From positions 1-41,016 of the forward strand of contig JAZQBL010000023.1 of the NCBI GenBank assembly GCA_045545665.1: DNA of 41,016 bases, in the 5' to 3' direction. Shown here in pieces: positions 25,083-32,682 of this stretch (its first letter is position 1; each line of letters starts with the position of its first letter). This stretch comes from RGIG7213 sp045545665. Its GTDB lineage: Bacteria; Bacillota; Clostridia; Oscillospirales; CAG-272. The position numbers were made by a program, and so were the translations under genes. The notes under the pieces are model-generated. The model saw nothing but the letters and a program-made list of their open reading frames with translations. It was not told where the DNA came from and did no database searches.

Positions 25083-26033
25083 TTATTTGCTCTTTTTAAA
25101 TATCTCTTTAAAATCTGCCGCTGCGAATATTCCACATATAAGGACGACTGCCGTGCATCCGAGCTGAAGAATACTGATCGTAGGAACTTCGAGCTTGATT
25201 GCGGAGAGGATCATAGGTATTATTGCGATCCACGCACAGTACGTGACGTTGAGCGCCATAGCCTTTGATGCGCCGATCTGATAAATTGCCTTGTAATAGA
25301 AGAGGTAAGATATCGTTGCAAAAAGTCCTGCTATGACTATTGTGGGGATGAGCCACTTTGTTTCGGGTGTGAAAAGATCGACAGTGAAGCCCCAGCCCTT
25401 TATAAAGGGAAGTATGATAACGGCGTAAGTGAGAGCCGACGTTGTCTGACGTATCTGCAAAGCGTATTCGTCTTTAACTTCGGGATCTGTAAGACATTTT
25501 GCGAGGATAACAGCTTCGATACCCCAACCGAAAGCACACATAGCCGCACCTATAATACCAAGGGCGAAGTTTTGTATGTCAAGCTCGGGCGAGTAGCTGA
25601 GTCCGTAAACACCGAGAAGTGTGAATATAAGGAACACCCACTGATACCACTTCATTTTTTCCTTTAAGAAAATGTACGCAAGTATAGCGCCGATAGCAGG
25701 GAACACCGCGCTTGCAACAGCACCGATGGATGCACCCATATAAGTGAGCGCCATAACGTATCCCGTCATTCCGACAGGTCCGCCGATGAGTGCGGCAACA
25801 ACTACCCATTTACCGCTTTTTGTCTTTGTCAAAGCGTTCCATACGTTTTTCAGATTTCCTCTTACGCCGTTGTAAGCGGTAGCCCAGACAGCTGAGGAAG
25901 CGTCGTGTATGAACGTGCTTATAAACGTAACGAACAAAAGCGACTGCACAGAGAACGCTTCCATTCCCGTAGCTAAAGTTAAAATATACGAGGCAACAGC
26001 CCAGGTTATTCCTGCAATGATTCCTGCAAACAT
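25083..26033 (-). CDS. licB: LicB-type choline permease (DMT/EamA superfamily)
   Basis: A 316-residue transporter with ten predicted helices in two EamA halves (AVASAVFPAIGAILAYIFLKEK and the C-terminal ISYLFYYKAIYQIGASKAMAL). DMT-family LicB imports choline in Haemophilus and Streptococcus. The name rests mainly on position: it starts 4 bp after licA and is followed 53 bp later by the TagF-like gene. Ethanolamine or another small amine alcohol is possible. The ribosome site (AAAGGA) overlaps the end of licA. Confidence 0.85.
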   Translation of the reverse strand: MFAGIIAGITWAVASYILTLATGMEAFSVQSLLFVTFISTFIHDASSAVWATAYNGVRGNLKNVWNALTKTKSGKWVVVAALIGGPVGMTGYVMALTYMGASIGAVASAVFPAIGAILAYIFLKEKMKWYQWVFLIFTLLGVYGLSYSPELDIQNFALGIIGAAMCAFGWGIEAVILAKCLTDPEVKDEYALQIRQTTSALTYAVIILPFIKGWGFTVDLFTPETKWLIPTIVIAGLFATISYLFYYKAIYQIGASKAMALNVTYCAWIAIIPMILSAIKLEVPTISILQLGCTAVVLICGIFAAADFKEIFKKSK

Positions 26034-26037
26034 ATAA

Positions 26038-26940
26038 TTATTTTCCTTTCAGTTCTTCGTACTGCTTTAAAAATCCTTTAAGACGTGTGTATCTTTGCTC
26101 TGCCCAGTCTTCCATAGGCTTGCCGTCGTAGGGAACTCTCGTCTTTGCCCAAAGCGTCCACAGATAATCGACGTATATCTTGCTTGCAAGAAAGTGCTTT
26201 TTGTTTTCAATACTCGGCGTTTTTCCGAGATATGACGTTAAAAGCATATCGTCGTGGTATTCATCGTAGCCCGCTTCAATGGAAACGTCCGCAAGATCCC
26301 ACATTCCGTCGTTCATACCTGCGTATTCCCAATCTATCAGATACATACGTCCGTTGCCGAGGACCCAGTTTTCACAAAGAGGGTCGTTGTGGCAAGGAAC
26401 CTTTTCAGCTTTTACCGAAGCATCCGTTTCATTTTTTACCGTCATAACGAGCTTCTTTATTTCACTGTAATCATCGTACATGGGTACGTTTTTGTCTTCT
26501 ATTATTTTCTCATAACCGCTTGCCATTTCAAAAACTTCAAAGGCAACCTCTGTATCTTCACCGCAGGAGTGTACCTTTTTGAATATTTCCGCAACACGTT
26601 TGATATTTACTTCTTCTTTTAAAGATTCCGACGACATCGTAACGGCGTTGTTTATGTACATCGTGACCTTCGCGCCGTCGTCTCCGAAATAAAGCATTTC
26701 GGCATCAACACCTATTTTGCAGGCAAGCTCCGTGCTTGTCCTTTCGTCGCCTCTGTTGATAAGCTCCTGTGTGCCTTCGCCCGGAATACGCACAACGTAG
26801 TCTTTTCCGTCAAGAGTTACCTTGTACGTTTTGTTTGTAAGACCGCCCATGCGTGATATTTCGCTGTAATTGTCAGTGTTAAAAACTTTAAGTAACAGTT
26901 TTTTGACTTCGCTGATGTTTTCAAGATCTTCTTTTTTCAT
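26038..26940 (-). CDS. licA: Choline/ethanolamine kinase, LicA family
   Basis: A 300-residue kinase with the aminoglycoside-phosphotransferase/choline kinase fold that makes phosphocholine from choline and ATP. MGGLTNKTYKV is the nucleotide loop, VVRIPG the beta-3 strand, CHNDPLCENW the catalytic Brenner loop (Asp186, Asn191), and LIDWEYAGMND supplies the metal-binding Asp203. These match LicA of the pneumococcal lic1 locus. It overlaps licC by 4 bases (ATGA) and precedes licB by 4 bp, so the three steps kinase, permease and cytidylyltransferase are tightly coupled. Confidence 0.92.
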   Translation of the reverse strand: MKKEDLENISEVKKLLLKVFNTDNYSEISRMGGLTNKTYKVTLDGKDYVVRIPGEGTQELINRGDERTSTELACKIGVDAEMLYFGDDGAKVTMYINNAVTMSSESLKEEVNIKRVAEIFKKVHSCGEDTEVAFEVFEMASGYEKIIEDKNVPMYDDYSEIKKLVMTVKNETDASVKAEKVPCHNDPLCENWVLGNGRMYLIDWEYAGMNDGMWDLADVSIEAGYDEYHDDMLLTSYLGKTPSIENKKHFLASKIYVDYLWTLWAKTRVPYDGKPMEDWAEQRYTRLKGFLKQYEELKGK

Positions 26941-27815
26941 AGACCTGCCTTCTCCTTCAAGGTTTTTTCACCGTATGAATATAAGTATTTCTTTCCGTCA
27001 TATGTAAACTCAAAGCCCGATGCTTCGTTTGTTTTGTCTTTGTATGATGTGACGTTTACTATGTCACTTTCTTTACAGTCAAGCTCTTTTGCGATGGCCT
27101 TTAAAATAGCGGAGCGTGTGTTTTCAACGTAGCTTTCGTCGAAACAACGAAGCTCGTCGAGCGTGTCGAACTCAAAAATAACTTCGCTTTCGTATTTTCG
27201 TATCTTCATTTCAAGCTCGCCAATGTGCTCGATATATATGCTTTCCCACAAAAGATCCGCAGTTCTCGGTTTGTCGTATTCACTTATAAGAATATCGAGA
27301 AATTTCTTGCTGAATTCTTCACTCCAGAAAACGTGCCCGAGCATATACCAGGCATCTTCACCGCCGACAGTTACGTTTGTAATGACATCGTTTTCATCAT
27401 ATTCCATACACCATTCTTTTGTCTTTCCGTCGGCATACACAGCGGCGTAGTAACATTCCGAAACTTCCTTCTCGAAAGGATTTTTTGAAAAATAATTGTC
27501 GGCAGAACAAATGTAAGAGTTCTTTAAAATATCTTTTACAGCATATATACTTGCGTTGTTGTTTCTTGTAAGATAATCGGCGTTGTGTATAAGCTTTACA
27601 CCGAACTTTTCTTCAAGATACCCAAACATCTCAGCCTTGTAGCCTGTTACGATGTATATATCGTTTATCCCCGCTTGCTTAAGTTGACGTATCTGTCTTT
27701 CTATCAAAATCTCGCCTTTTACTGTTATAAGCGCTTTAGGCAATTCGTAAGAAAGCGGAGCGAATCTGCTTGAAGTTCCTGCCGCCATTATAACGGCGTT
27801 ATCTGCAATGTACAT
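26937..27815 (-). CDS. licC: Choline-phosphate cytidylyltransferase, LicC family, with C-terminal extension
   Basis: A 292-residue nucleotidyltransferase making CDP-choline from phosphocholine and CTP. AAGTSSRFAPLSYELPKAL (11-29) is the nucleotide-binding signature; TRNNNASIYA (83-92) is a LicC-type segment that contacts the product; Asp106 in SADNYF is a metal ligand. Pneumococcal LicC is about 229 residues. Here a further domain of about 65 residues follows (KAIAKELDCKESDIVNV onward), which resembles a small standalone fold and is unexplained. It is the first gene of the operon, 48 bp from a consensus promoter. Confidence 0.92.
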   Translation of the reverse strand: MYIADNAVIMAAGTSSRFAPLSYELPKALITVKGEILIERQIRQLKQAGINDIYIVTGYKAEMFGYLEEKFGVKLIHNADYLTRNNNASIYAVKDILKNSYICSADNYFSKNPFEKEVSECYYAAVYADGKTKEWCMEYDENDVITNVTVGGEDAWYMLGHVFWSEEFSKKFLDILISEYDKPRTADLLWESIYIEHIGELEMKIRKYESEVIFEFDTLDELRCFDESYVENTRSAILKAIAKELDCKESDIVNVTSYKDKTNEASGFEFTYDGKKYLYSYGEKTLKEKAGL

Positions 27816-27862
27816 AGAATCCCCATAATATATTAAATACTTTAATAATTCGACTATCCGCT

Positions 27863-27891
27863 ATTGTACCACAAACGACAGCTATTGTCAA
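27863..27891 (-). promoter_or_regulatory. Consensus promoter of the lic/teichoic operon
   Basis: On the minus strand TTGACA (27886-27891), exactly 17 bp, TACAAT (27863-27868), 48 bp upstream of licC. No other convincing promoter was seen before the MATE gene at 19595, so six genes appear to form one transcript of about 8.2 kb. Confidence 0.85.
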
Positions 27892-27912
27892 TGTTTTTGA
27901 ATAAACTATATG

Positions 27913-27940
27913 AAAAGAAGCGGAGTATCATCTCCGCTTC
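27913..27940 (-). terminator. Terminator of the DUF3592-like gene
   Basis: GAAGCGGAG (27917-27925) pairs with CTCCGCTTC (27932-27940), 9 bp with a 6-nt loop, followed on the minus strand by TTTT. It separates this gene from the lic promoter 22 bp downstream. Confidence 0.75.
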
Positions 27941-27956
27941 CGTGCTTTTGAATGTA

Positions 27957-28349
27957 TTATTTCCGTTCTTTCAGCTTATAACGAACGTACAGAACTATAC
28001 ATTCCGTAAATGATACCGCAAATACCAAACCCGATACGAATTTCAATACCAAAACAGAGGAAACATCCTTAAGCTCTGCCGTTTCAGGTGATGAAGGATC
28101 GATATATACAGGTAAGCTCATACCGTCTTTCAGGGCTGAGGAATGAGGGATGATTGATGAATATTCCTCGTTTTCATATATGTATTTCGCAAACGTGCCG
28201 TCACTTGTAACTTCAACTGTTGATAAAATGGGGATTTTTGATTCGAATTTACTGTCTATATAGGCTGATACGGCGAATGAAGATAAGAACGCAAGGATAG
28301 ATAAAACGGTGAGAATCAGAAAAAATTTGAACGGTTTATGCTTGATCAT
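27957..28349 (-). CDS. Small two-helix membrane protein, DUF3592-like
   Basis: A 130-residue protein with hydrophobic helices at about residues 8-30 and 98-122 and an extracellular middle with a beta-rich pattern (VEVTSDGTFAKYIYENEEYSS and LPVYIDPSSPETAEL). That arrangement is the DUF3592 style: two membrane helices flanking a domain with a VYIDPSSPE-type turn. The role of such proteins is unknown. GGAGG lies 4 nt before the ATG. It has its own terminator and is divergent from the lipoprotein gene at 28447. Confidence 0.72.
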   Translation of the reverse strand: MIKHKPFKFFLILTVLSILAFLSSFAVSAYIDSKFESKIPILSTVEVTSDGTFAKYIYENEEYSSIIPHSSALKDGMSLPVYIDPSSPETAELKDVSSVLVLKFVSGLVFAVSFTECIVLYVRYKLKERK

Positions 28350-28404
28350 ATGTCCTCCGAAAGATAAAAATTCAACGCTTTGTATTTTCTTGTTAAATAT
28401 AATG

Positions 28405-28413
28405 TGTTATAAT
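28405..28413 (+). promoter_or_regulatory. Extended -10 promoter of the PrsA/SurA-like lipoprotein gene
   Basis: TGTTATAAT at 28405-28413 is an extended -10. The region 17 bp upstream (TTTTCT) is a weak -35. It is 33 bp before the ATG at 28447. Confidence 0.55.
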
Positions 28414-28446
28414 GCCCGTAATTGAAAGATAAGGAAATTTTGATTT

Positions 28447-29493
28447 ATGAAAAAACTTTTGAAGATCACAAGTCTTGCTGTCGCCGCTGTTACGGCACTT
28501 TCATTTGCTTCCTGCGGAGAAAATAACGAAAACGACAGCACCGCACAAATCACCGATGCAATAACGGAAGCTCCGTATCCGTCACCCGATTATTCATCAT
28601 ATCCCGACGTTATGAAGATCAACGGTAAAAACGTCACGTACGAAGAATACAGATATTATTTTCTCAATGTGAAATATATGTTTGACAGAGGGGACAGTGA
28701 ATTTTGGAAAGATCATTCTTATGATGATGAGATAAAAACAGAAGCACTTGCTTACATCAAACGTCAGTATGCAATAGAAGCACTTGCAAAGCAGTACGGA
28801 GTTGCACTCACGGATGAAGATTACAAGTCACTTGATGAAACCATAGAAGCAAACAAAAAGCAGTTTGATTCGATAAACGAATATAATGAATATCTCGATT
28901 ATCTGAACCTTACCGACAGATCGAATTACCGCCTGGCAGAGGTCTATACGCTTGAAACGAAGCTTTACGAGTATCTTACGTCGGAAGATTCCGACCGTAT
29001 AATACATGGCGAAAAAACGCTTGTAAACAGTTTTATCGACAATTACGTCTACTGCGCTGATTGGATAGTTCTTTATAACGACTACGGCGACGATAAAAAC
29101 GAAAATAAGACCCTTGCCGACCGTATCAAGGCACAGCTTGATGAAGGCGTTGATTTTACGGAGCTTAAGATTGCATACAGCGAAGACACGAGAACGAACG
29201 CTTCAAAAGCACCGCAATATCAGATGGAGCTCCCTTATGACCGATATATAGAAAAAACGATACTTTCACTTGAAGAGGGAGAAACTAGTGATGTAATAGA
29301 GCTGCCCTACGGATACGCTGTGGTAAGACGGTACGAAAAAGATAAAAAGTACATAGAAGAAAATTTTGATACAGTATTCGTTCCTTATTACGAAGAATCA
29401 ATGCTTGAAATTATGCTTGATAACGCAGAAAAAGAGATGACGGTGGAGTATTCGGACGGATACGAAAACCTTACCGTTTCGACTCTTCAATAA
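28447..29493 (+). CDS. Lipoprotein with SurA/PpiC-like foldase architecture
   Basis: A 348-residue exported lipoprotein. A basic n-region and hydrophobic stretch end at LSFASC with lipidated Cys23. Residues about 57-180 form the SurA_N-like helical chaperone part (VMKINGKNVTYEEYRYYFLN). Residues about 200-310 look like a degenerate parvulin/PpiC domain (ADRIKAQLDEGVDFTELKIAYSED and LPYGYAVVRRYEK). It resembles PrsA-type peptidyl-prolyl isomerases that fold secreted proteins at the outer membrane face. The catalytic parvulin residues are not clear, so chaperone function alone is possible. Its 3' end overlaps the convergent HIRAN gene by 23 bases. Confidence 0.85.
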   Translation: MKKLLKITSLAVAAVTALSFASCGENNENDSTAQITDAITEAPYPSPDYSSYPDVMKINGKNVTYEEYRYYFLNVKYMFDRGDSEFWKDHSYDDEIKTEALAYIKRQYAIEALAKQYGVALTDEDYKSLDETIEANKKQFDSINEYNEYLDYLNLTDRSNYRLAEVYTLETKLYEYLTSEDSDRIIHGEKTLVNSFIDNYVYCADWIVLYNDYGDDKNENKTLADRIKAQLDEGVDFTELKIAYSEDTRTNASKAPQYQMELPYDRYIEKTILSLEEGETSDVIELPYGYAVVRRYEKDKKYIEENFDTVFVPYYEESMLEIMLDNAEKEMTVEYSDGYENLTVSTLQ

Positions 29494-29860
29494 GTCTTTT
29501 CAGCCGTTCGATATAACGGTCCTCACATCTGAAAAAACAATCGGCAAGAAGACCTACAGACTCTCTTTTCTTGTTGATATACGTAATTTCGCCGAAGCAC
29601 TCTTCGGCAAAGCCGCTGTCCATCACGTTTGCGACAGCGGCACTTTCATTTCTGCTTATATATCCGAGCTTTATTCCTTTTTGATTGTATACAGCGACCG
29701 CCATACGGTCGTGTTCGTTGAACGGTTCGCGCTTGAAGACGATTATATCCTTGTGTCGGCAAGCCTTGGCGCCTTCTTTTATGTTATCCGTGTAATACGA
29801 GCCCGTTATCATGGCTTTGCACAGATAATGCAAGCGGACGATCGGTTTATCTGATGTCAT
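29471..29860 (-). CDS. HIRAN-domain protein co-transcribed with uvrA
   Basis: A 129-residue protein consisting almost only of a HIRAN domain: FKREPFNEHDRMAVAVYNQ and GIKLGYISRNESAAVANVMDSG are the hallmark segments. In HLTF this OB-like domain binds 3' ends of single-stranded DNA at stalled or reversed forks. The ATG overlaps the uvrA stop by 4 bases, so it is translationally coupled to uvrA and the third gene of a uvrB-uvrA-HIRAN unit. A DNA-damage role is a reasonable inference. Its 3' end overlaps the convergent lipoprotein gene. Confidence 0.85.
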   Translation of the reverse strand: MTSDKPIVRLHYLCKAMITGSYYTDNIKEGAKACRHKDIIVFKREPFNEHDRMAVAVYNQKGIKLGYISRNESAAVANVMDSGFAEECFGEITYINKKRESVGLLADCFFRCEDRYIERLKRLIEESKR

Positions 29861-32670
29861 AAATACTTCCTTAAATACTGACCTGTGTAGGATGACGGAT
29901 CATTTGCAACCTCCTCGGGCGTGCCTTGAGCGATTACCGTGCCGCCGCCGTCACCGCCTTCGGGGCCTAAGTCGATTATGTGGTCCGCTGTTTTGATAAG
30001 GTCGAGATTGTGTTCAATAACGATAACGGAGTTACCTGCATCCGTCAGACGCTGGAGTACCTCTATAAGCTTCTTCACGTCGTCTGTGTGAAGTCCCGTC
30101 GTCGGCTCGTCAAGCACGTATACGGTCTTTCCCGTTGCTCGTCTTGAAAGCTCTGTCGAAAGCTTGACACGCTGCGCCTCGCCTCCTGAAAGAGTGGTTG
30201 ACGACTGACCGATCTTTATATATCCGAGTCCGACGTCGTAGAGCGTTTGCAGCTTCTTTTGTATCTTCGGCAGAGAAGAGAAGAAGTCAAGTCCTTCTTC
30301 AACCGTCATTTCAAGCACTTCGTAAATGTTTTTGCCTTTGTATCTGACTTCAAGAGTATCGGCATTATATCTCTTGCCCTTGCACGCGTCGCACGGCACG
30401 TAAATGTCGGGTAAAAAGTGCATTTCAATGCACTTAACGCCGTCACCTTCGCACATTTCACAGCGGCCGCCTTTTATGTTGAAGGAAAATCTTCCCGAGG
30501 AATATCCCCTTAACTTTGCATCCGGAGTTTTTGCAAAAAGCTCACGTATATCCGTGAAAAGTCCCGTGTACGTCGCAGGGTTTGATCTCGGTGTTCTTCC
30601 TATCGGGCTTTGGTCGATGACGATGATCTTATCAAGGTTTTCAATTCCTTCGATCCTGTCGTGCTTACCGGGGGAGGTGTTCGCACCGTTAAGGTCGTGC
30701 AAAAGCTTTTCCGATAAAATATTGTTGATAAGCGATGATTTTCCCGAACCCGATACACCCGTGACACATACGAATTTTCCGAGAGGAATCTTCACGTCGA
30801 TATTTTTCAGATTGTTTGCACGTGCGCCGTAAACAGAAATAAATTTTCCGTTACCGATTCTGCGCTTTTCGGGTACGGGTATTTTTTTTCTGCCCGAAAG
30901 ATACTCGCCTGTAAGGGATTTTTTATTCTTTTTTATTTCGTCCGGTGTTCCGCAGGCAACGACAGTTCCGCCGTGTATACCCGCGCCGGGTCCGATATCT
31001 ACGATATAATCACATTCGTTCATCGTTTCTTCGTCGTGTTCGACAACGATGAGTGTGTTTTGAGCATCACGCAGTTTTTTAAGCGTATTTATCAGCTTCT
31101 GATTGTCACGCTGATGAAGTCCTATACTCGGTTCGTCGAGAATATACATAACGCCCATAAGAGATGAACCGATCTGCGTTGCAAGTCTTATTCTCTGTGC
31201 TTCACCGCCCGAAAGCGTTCCTGCGTTGCGGGCAAGCGTCAGATAATTCAGCCCGACACTTGAAAGAAAACCGAGCCTTGCCTTTATTTCTTTGATTATT
31301 TCCCCGGCAATAGCCCACTGCGTTTCCGAAAACTGTATATTTTCAAAGAATGAAAGACTCTCATTGACGGAAAGACAGCATACCTCGTGAATGTTGAGAC
31401 CGCCTACGGTAACAGCAAGTATTCCGTCCTTCAGTCGGCTTCCGTGACAAACGGCACACTCAATGTTTTCAACGAACTGCTCGTAATATTCACCGCCCGA
31501 CATTCTCATTCTTGCTTCCATAGTCGGAATGATTCCGTGAAAAGCAACGGGCTTGTCGTGTCTTACACCCTCGTAATACCTTACGATATCGTACTTTTTG
31601 CTTCCCGTACCGTAAAGCAAAGCCTTCATTGCGGCTTTGGAATAATCCTTTATCGGCGTGTCGAGAGTGAAGCCAAACTCCTCTCCCACTGCGGCAAATA
31701 AAGGACCTGACCAGGAATCCTCATCCATGCTCTTGAATCCGTTTACCGCAACGGCACCGCCTCGCAAAGATAAAGATCTGTCGGGGATCACCTTGTCGGG
31801 TGATATCTTCTGCATATTGCCAAGACCGTCACACGCTTCGCACGCACCCATAGGATTGTTAAATGAAAATATTCTCGGTTCAAGCTCGGGATAGCTTATG
31901 TTGTGTTCTTCACAGGCAAAGTTGAGCGAAAAAGAGTATTCTTTGTCCTCACTCACGTCCTGAATAATAAGACTTCCGCCCGAAAGCTTTAAGGCACATT
32001 CGACAGAATCCGACAATCTCGTTCGTATATCGGGCTTCATTATAAGTCTGTCAATGACTATTTCGATCGAGTGCTTCAGATTTTTGTCAAGCGATATATT
32101 TTCGGTAAGCTCGTATATGCTTCCGTCAACTCTTACTCTTGAATAACCGCCTTTTTTTGCATCTTCGAAAACTTTTTCGTGCATACCCTTTTTGTCTTTG
32201 ACAACGGGAGAAAGGATCACGAATTTGGTTCTTTCGGGAAACTGTAATATTCTGTCAATTATGTTTTCCGTGCTTGTTTTGCACAGTTCCTTACCGCATA
32301 CAGGACAGTGCGGTGTGCCGACTCTTGCAAAAAGCAAGCGCAGATAATCGTATATTTCCGTAACCGTACCCACAGTCGAACGCGGGTTCTTTGACGTTGT
32401 TTTCTGATCTATTGAAATAGCAGGGGAAAGACCTTCTATAAAATCAAGATCGGGCTTTTCCATTTGCCCCAAAAACTGTCTTGCGTACGAGGAAAGCGAC
32501 TCGACAAACCGCCTGTGACCTTCGGCGTACAGGGTATCAAAAGCAAGGGAGGATTTTCCCGAGCCCGAAACTCCCGTCAGAACGACGAATTTATCCCTCG
32601 GTATTTTTATATCAATGTTTTTAAGGTTGTGTACGCGCACACCTTTTGCTTCAATGTATTTTTCGGACAT
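29857..32670 (-). CDS. uvrA: Excinuclease ABC subunit A
   Basis: A 937-residue damage-recognition ATPase of nucleotide excision repair, normal length. It has two ABC modules with Walker A GVSGSGKSS near residues 33-41 and again in the second half. The UvrA-specific segment SLSSYARQFLGQMEKP and CxxC zinc motifs (HCPVCG, CEACDGLG, CEMCEGDG with CDACKG) are present, as are two LSGGEAQR signatures. It acts as a dimer with UvrB. It begins 12 bp after uvrB. Confidence 0.98.
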   Translation of the reverse strand: MSEKYIEAKGVRVHNLKNIDIKIPRDKFVVLTGVSGSGKSSLAFDTLYAEGHRRFVESLSSYARQFLGQMEKPDLDFIEGLSPAISIDQKTTSKNPRSTVGTVTEIYDYLRLLFARVGTPHCPVCGKELCKTSTENIIDRILQFPERTKFVILSPVVKDKKGMHEKVFEDAKKGGYSRVRVDGSIYELTENISLDKNLKHSIEIVIDRLIMKPDIRTRLSDSVECALKLSGGSLIIQDVSEDKEYSFSLNFACEEHNISYPELEPRIFSFNNPMGACEACDGLGNMQKISPDKVIPDRSLSLRGGAVAVNGFKSMDEDSWSGPLFAAVGEEFGFTLDTPIKDYSKAAMKALLYGTGSKKYDIVRYYEGVRHDKPVAFHGIIPTMEARMRMSGGEYYEQFVENIECAVCHGSRLKDGILAVTVGGLNIHEVCCLSVNESLSFFENIQFSETQWAIAGEIIKEIKARLGFLSSVGLNYLTLARNAGTLSGGEAQRIRLATQIGSSLMGVMYILDEPSIGLHQRDNQKLINTLKKLRDAQNTLIVVEHDEETMNECDYIVDIGPGAGIHGGTVVACGTPDEIKKNKKSLTGEYLSGRKKIPVPEKRRIGNGKFISVYGARANNLKNIDVKIPLGKFVCVTGVSGSGKSSLINNILSEKLLHDLNGANTSPGKHDRIEGIENLDKIIVIDQSPIGRTPRSNPATYTGLFTDIRELFAKTPDAKLRGYSSGRFSFNIKGGRCEMCEGDGVKCIEMHFLPDIYVPCDACKGKRYNADTLEVRYKGKNIYEVLEMTVEEGLDFFSSLPKIQKKLQTLYDVGLGYIKIGQSSTTLSGGEAQRVKLSTELSRRATGKTVYVLDEPTTGLHTDDVKKLIEVLQRLTDAGNSVIVIEHNLDLIKTADHIIDLGPEGGDGGGTVIAQGTPEEVANDPSSYTGQYLRKYL

Positions 32671-32682
32671 ATTAATTTTATT

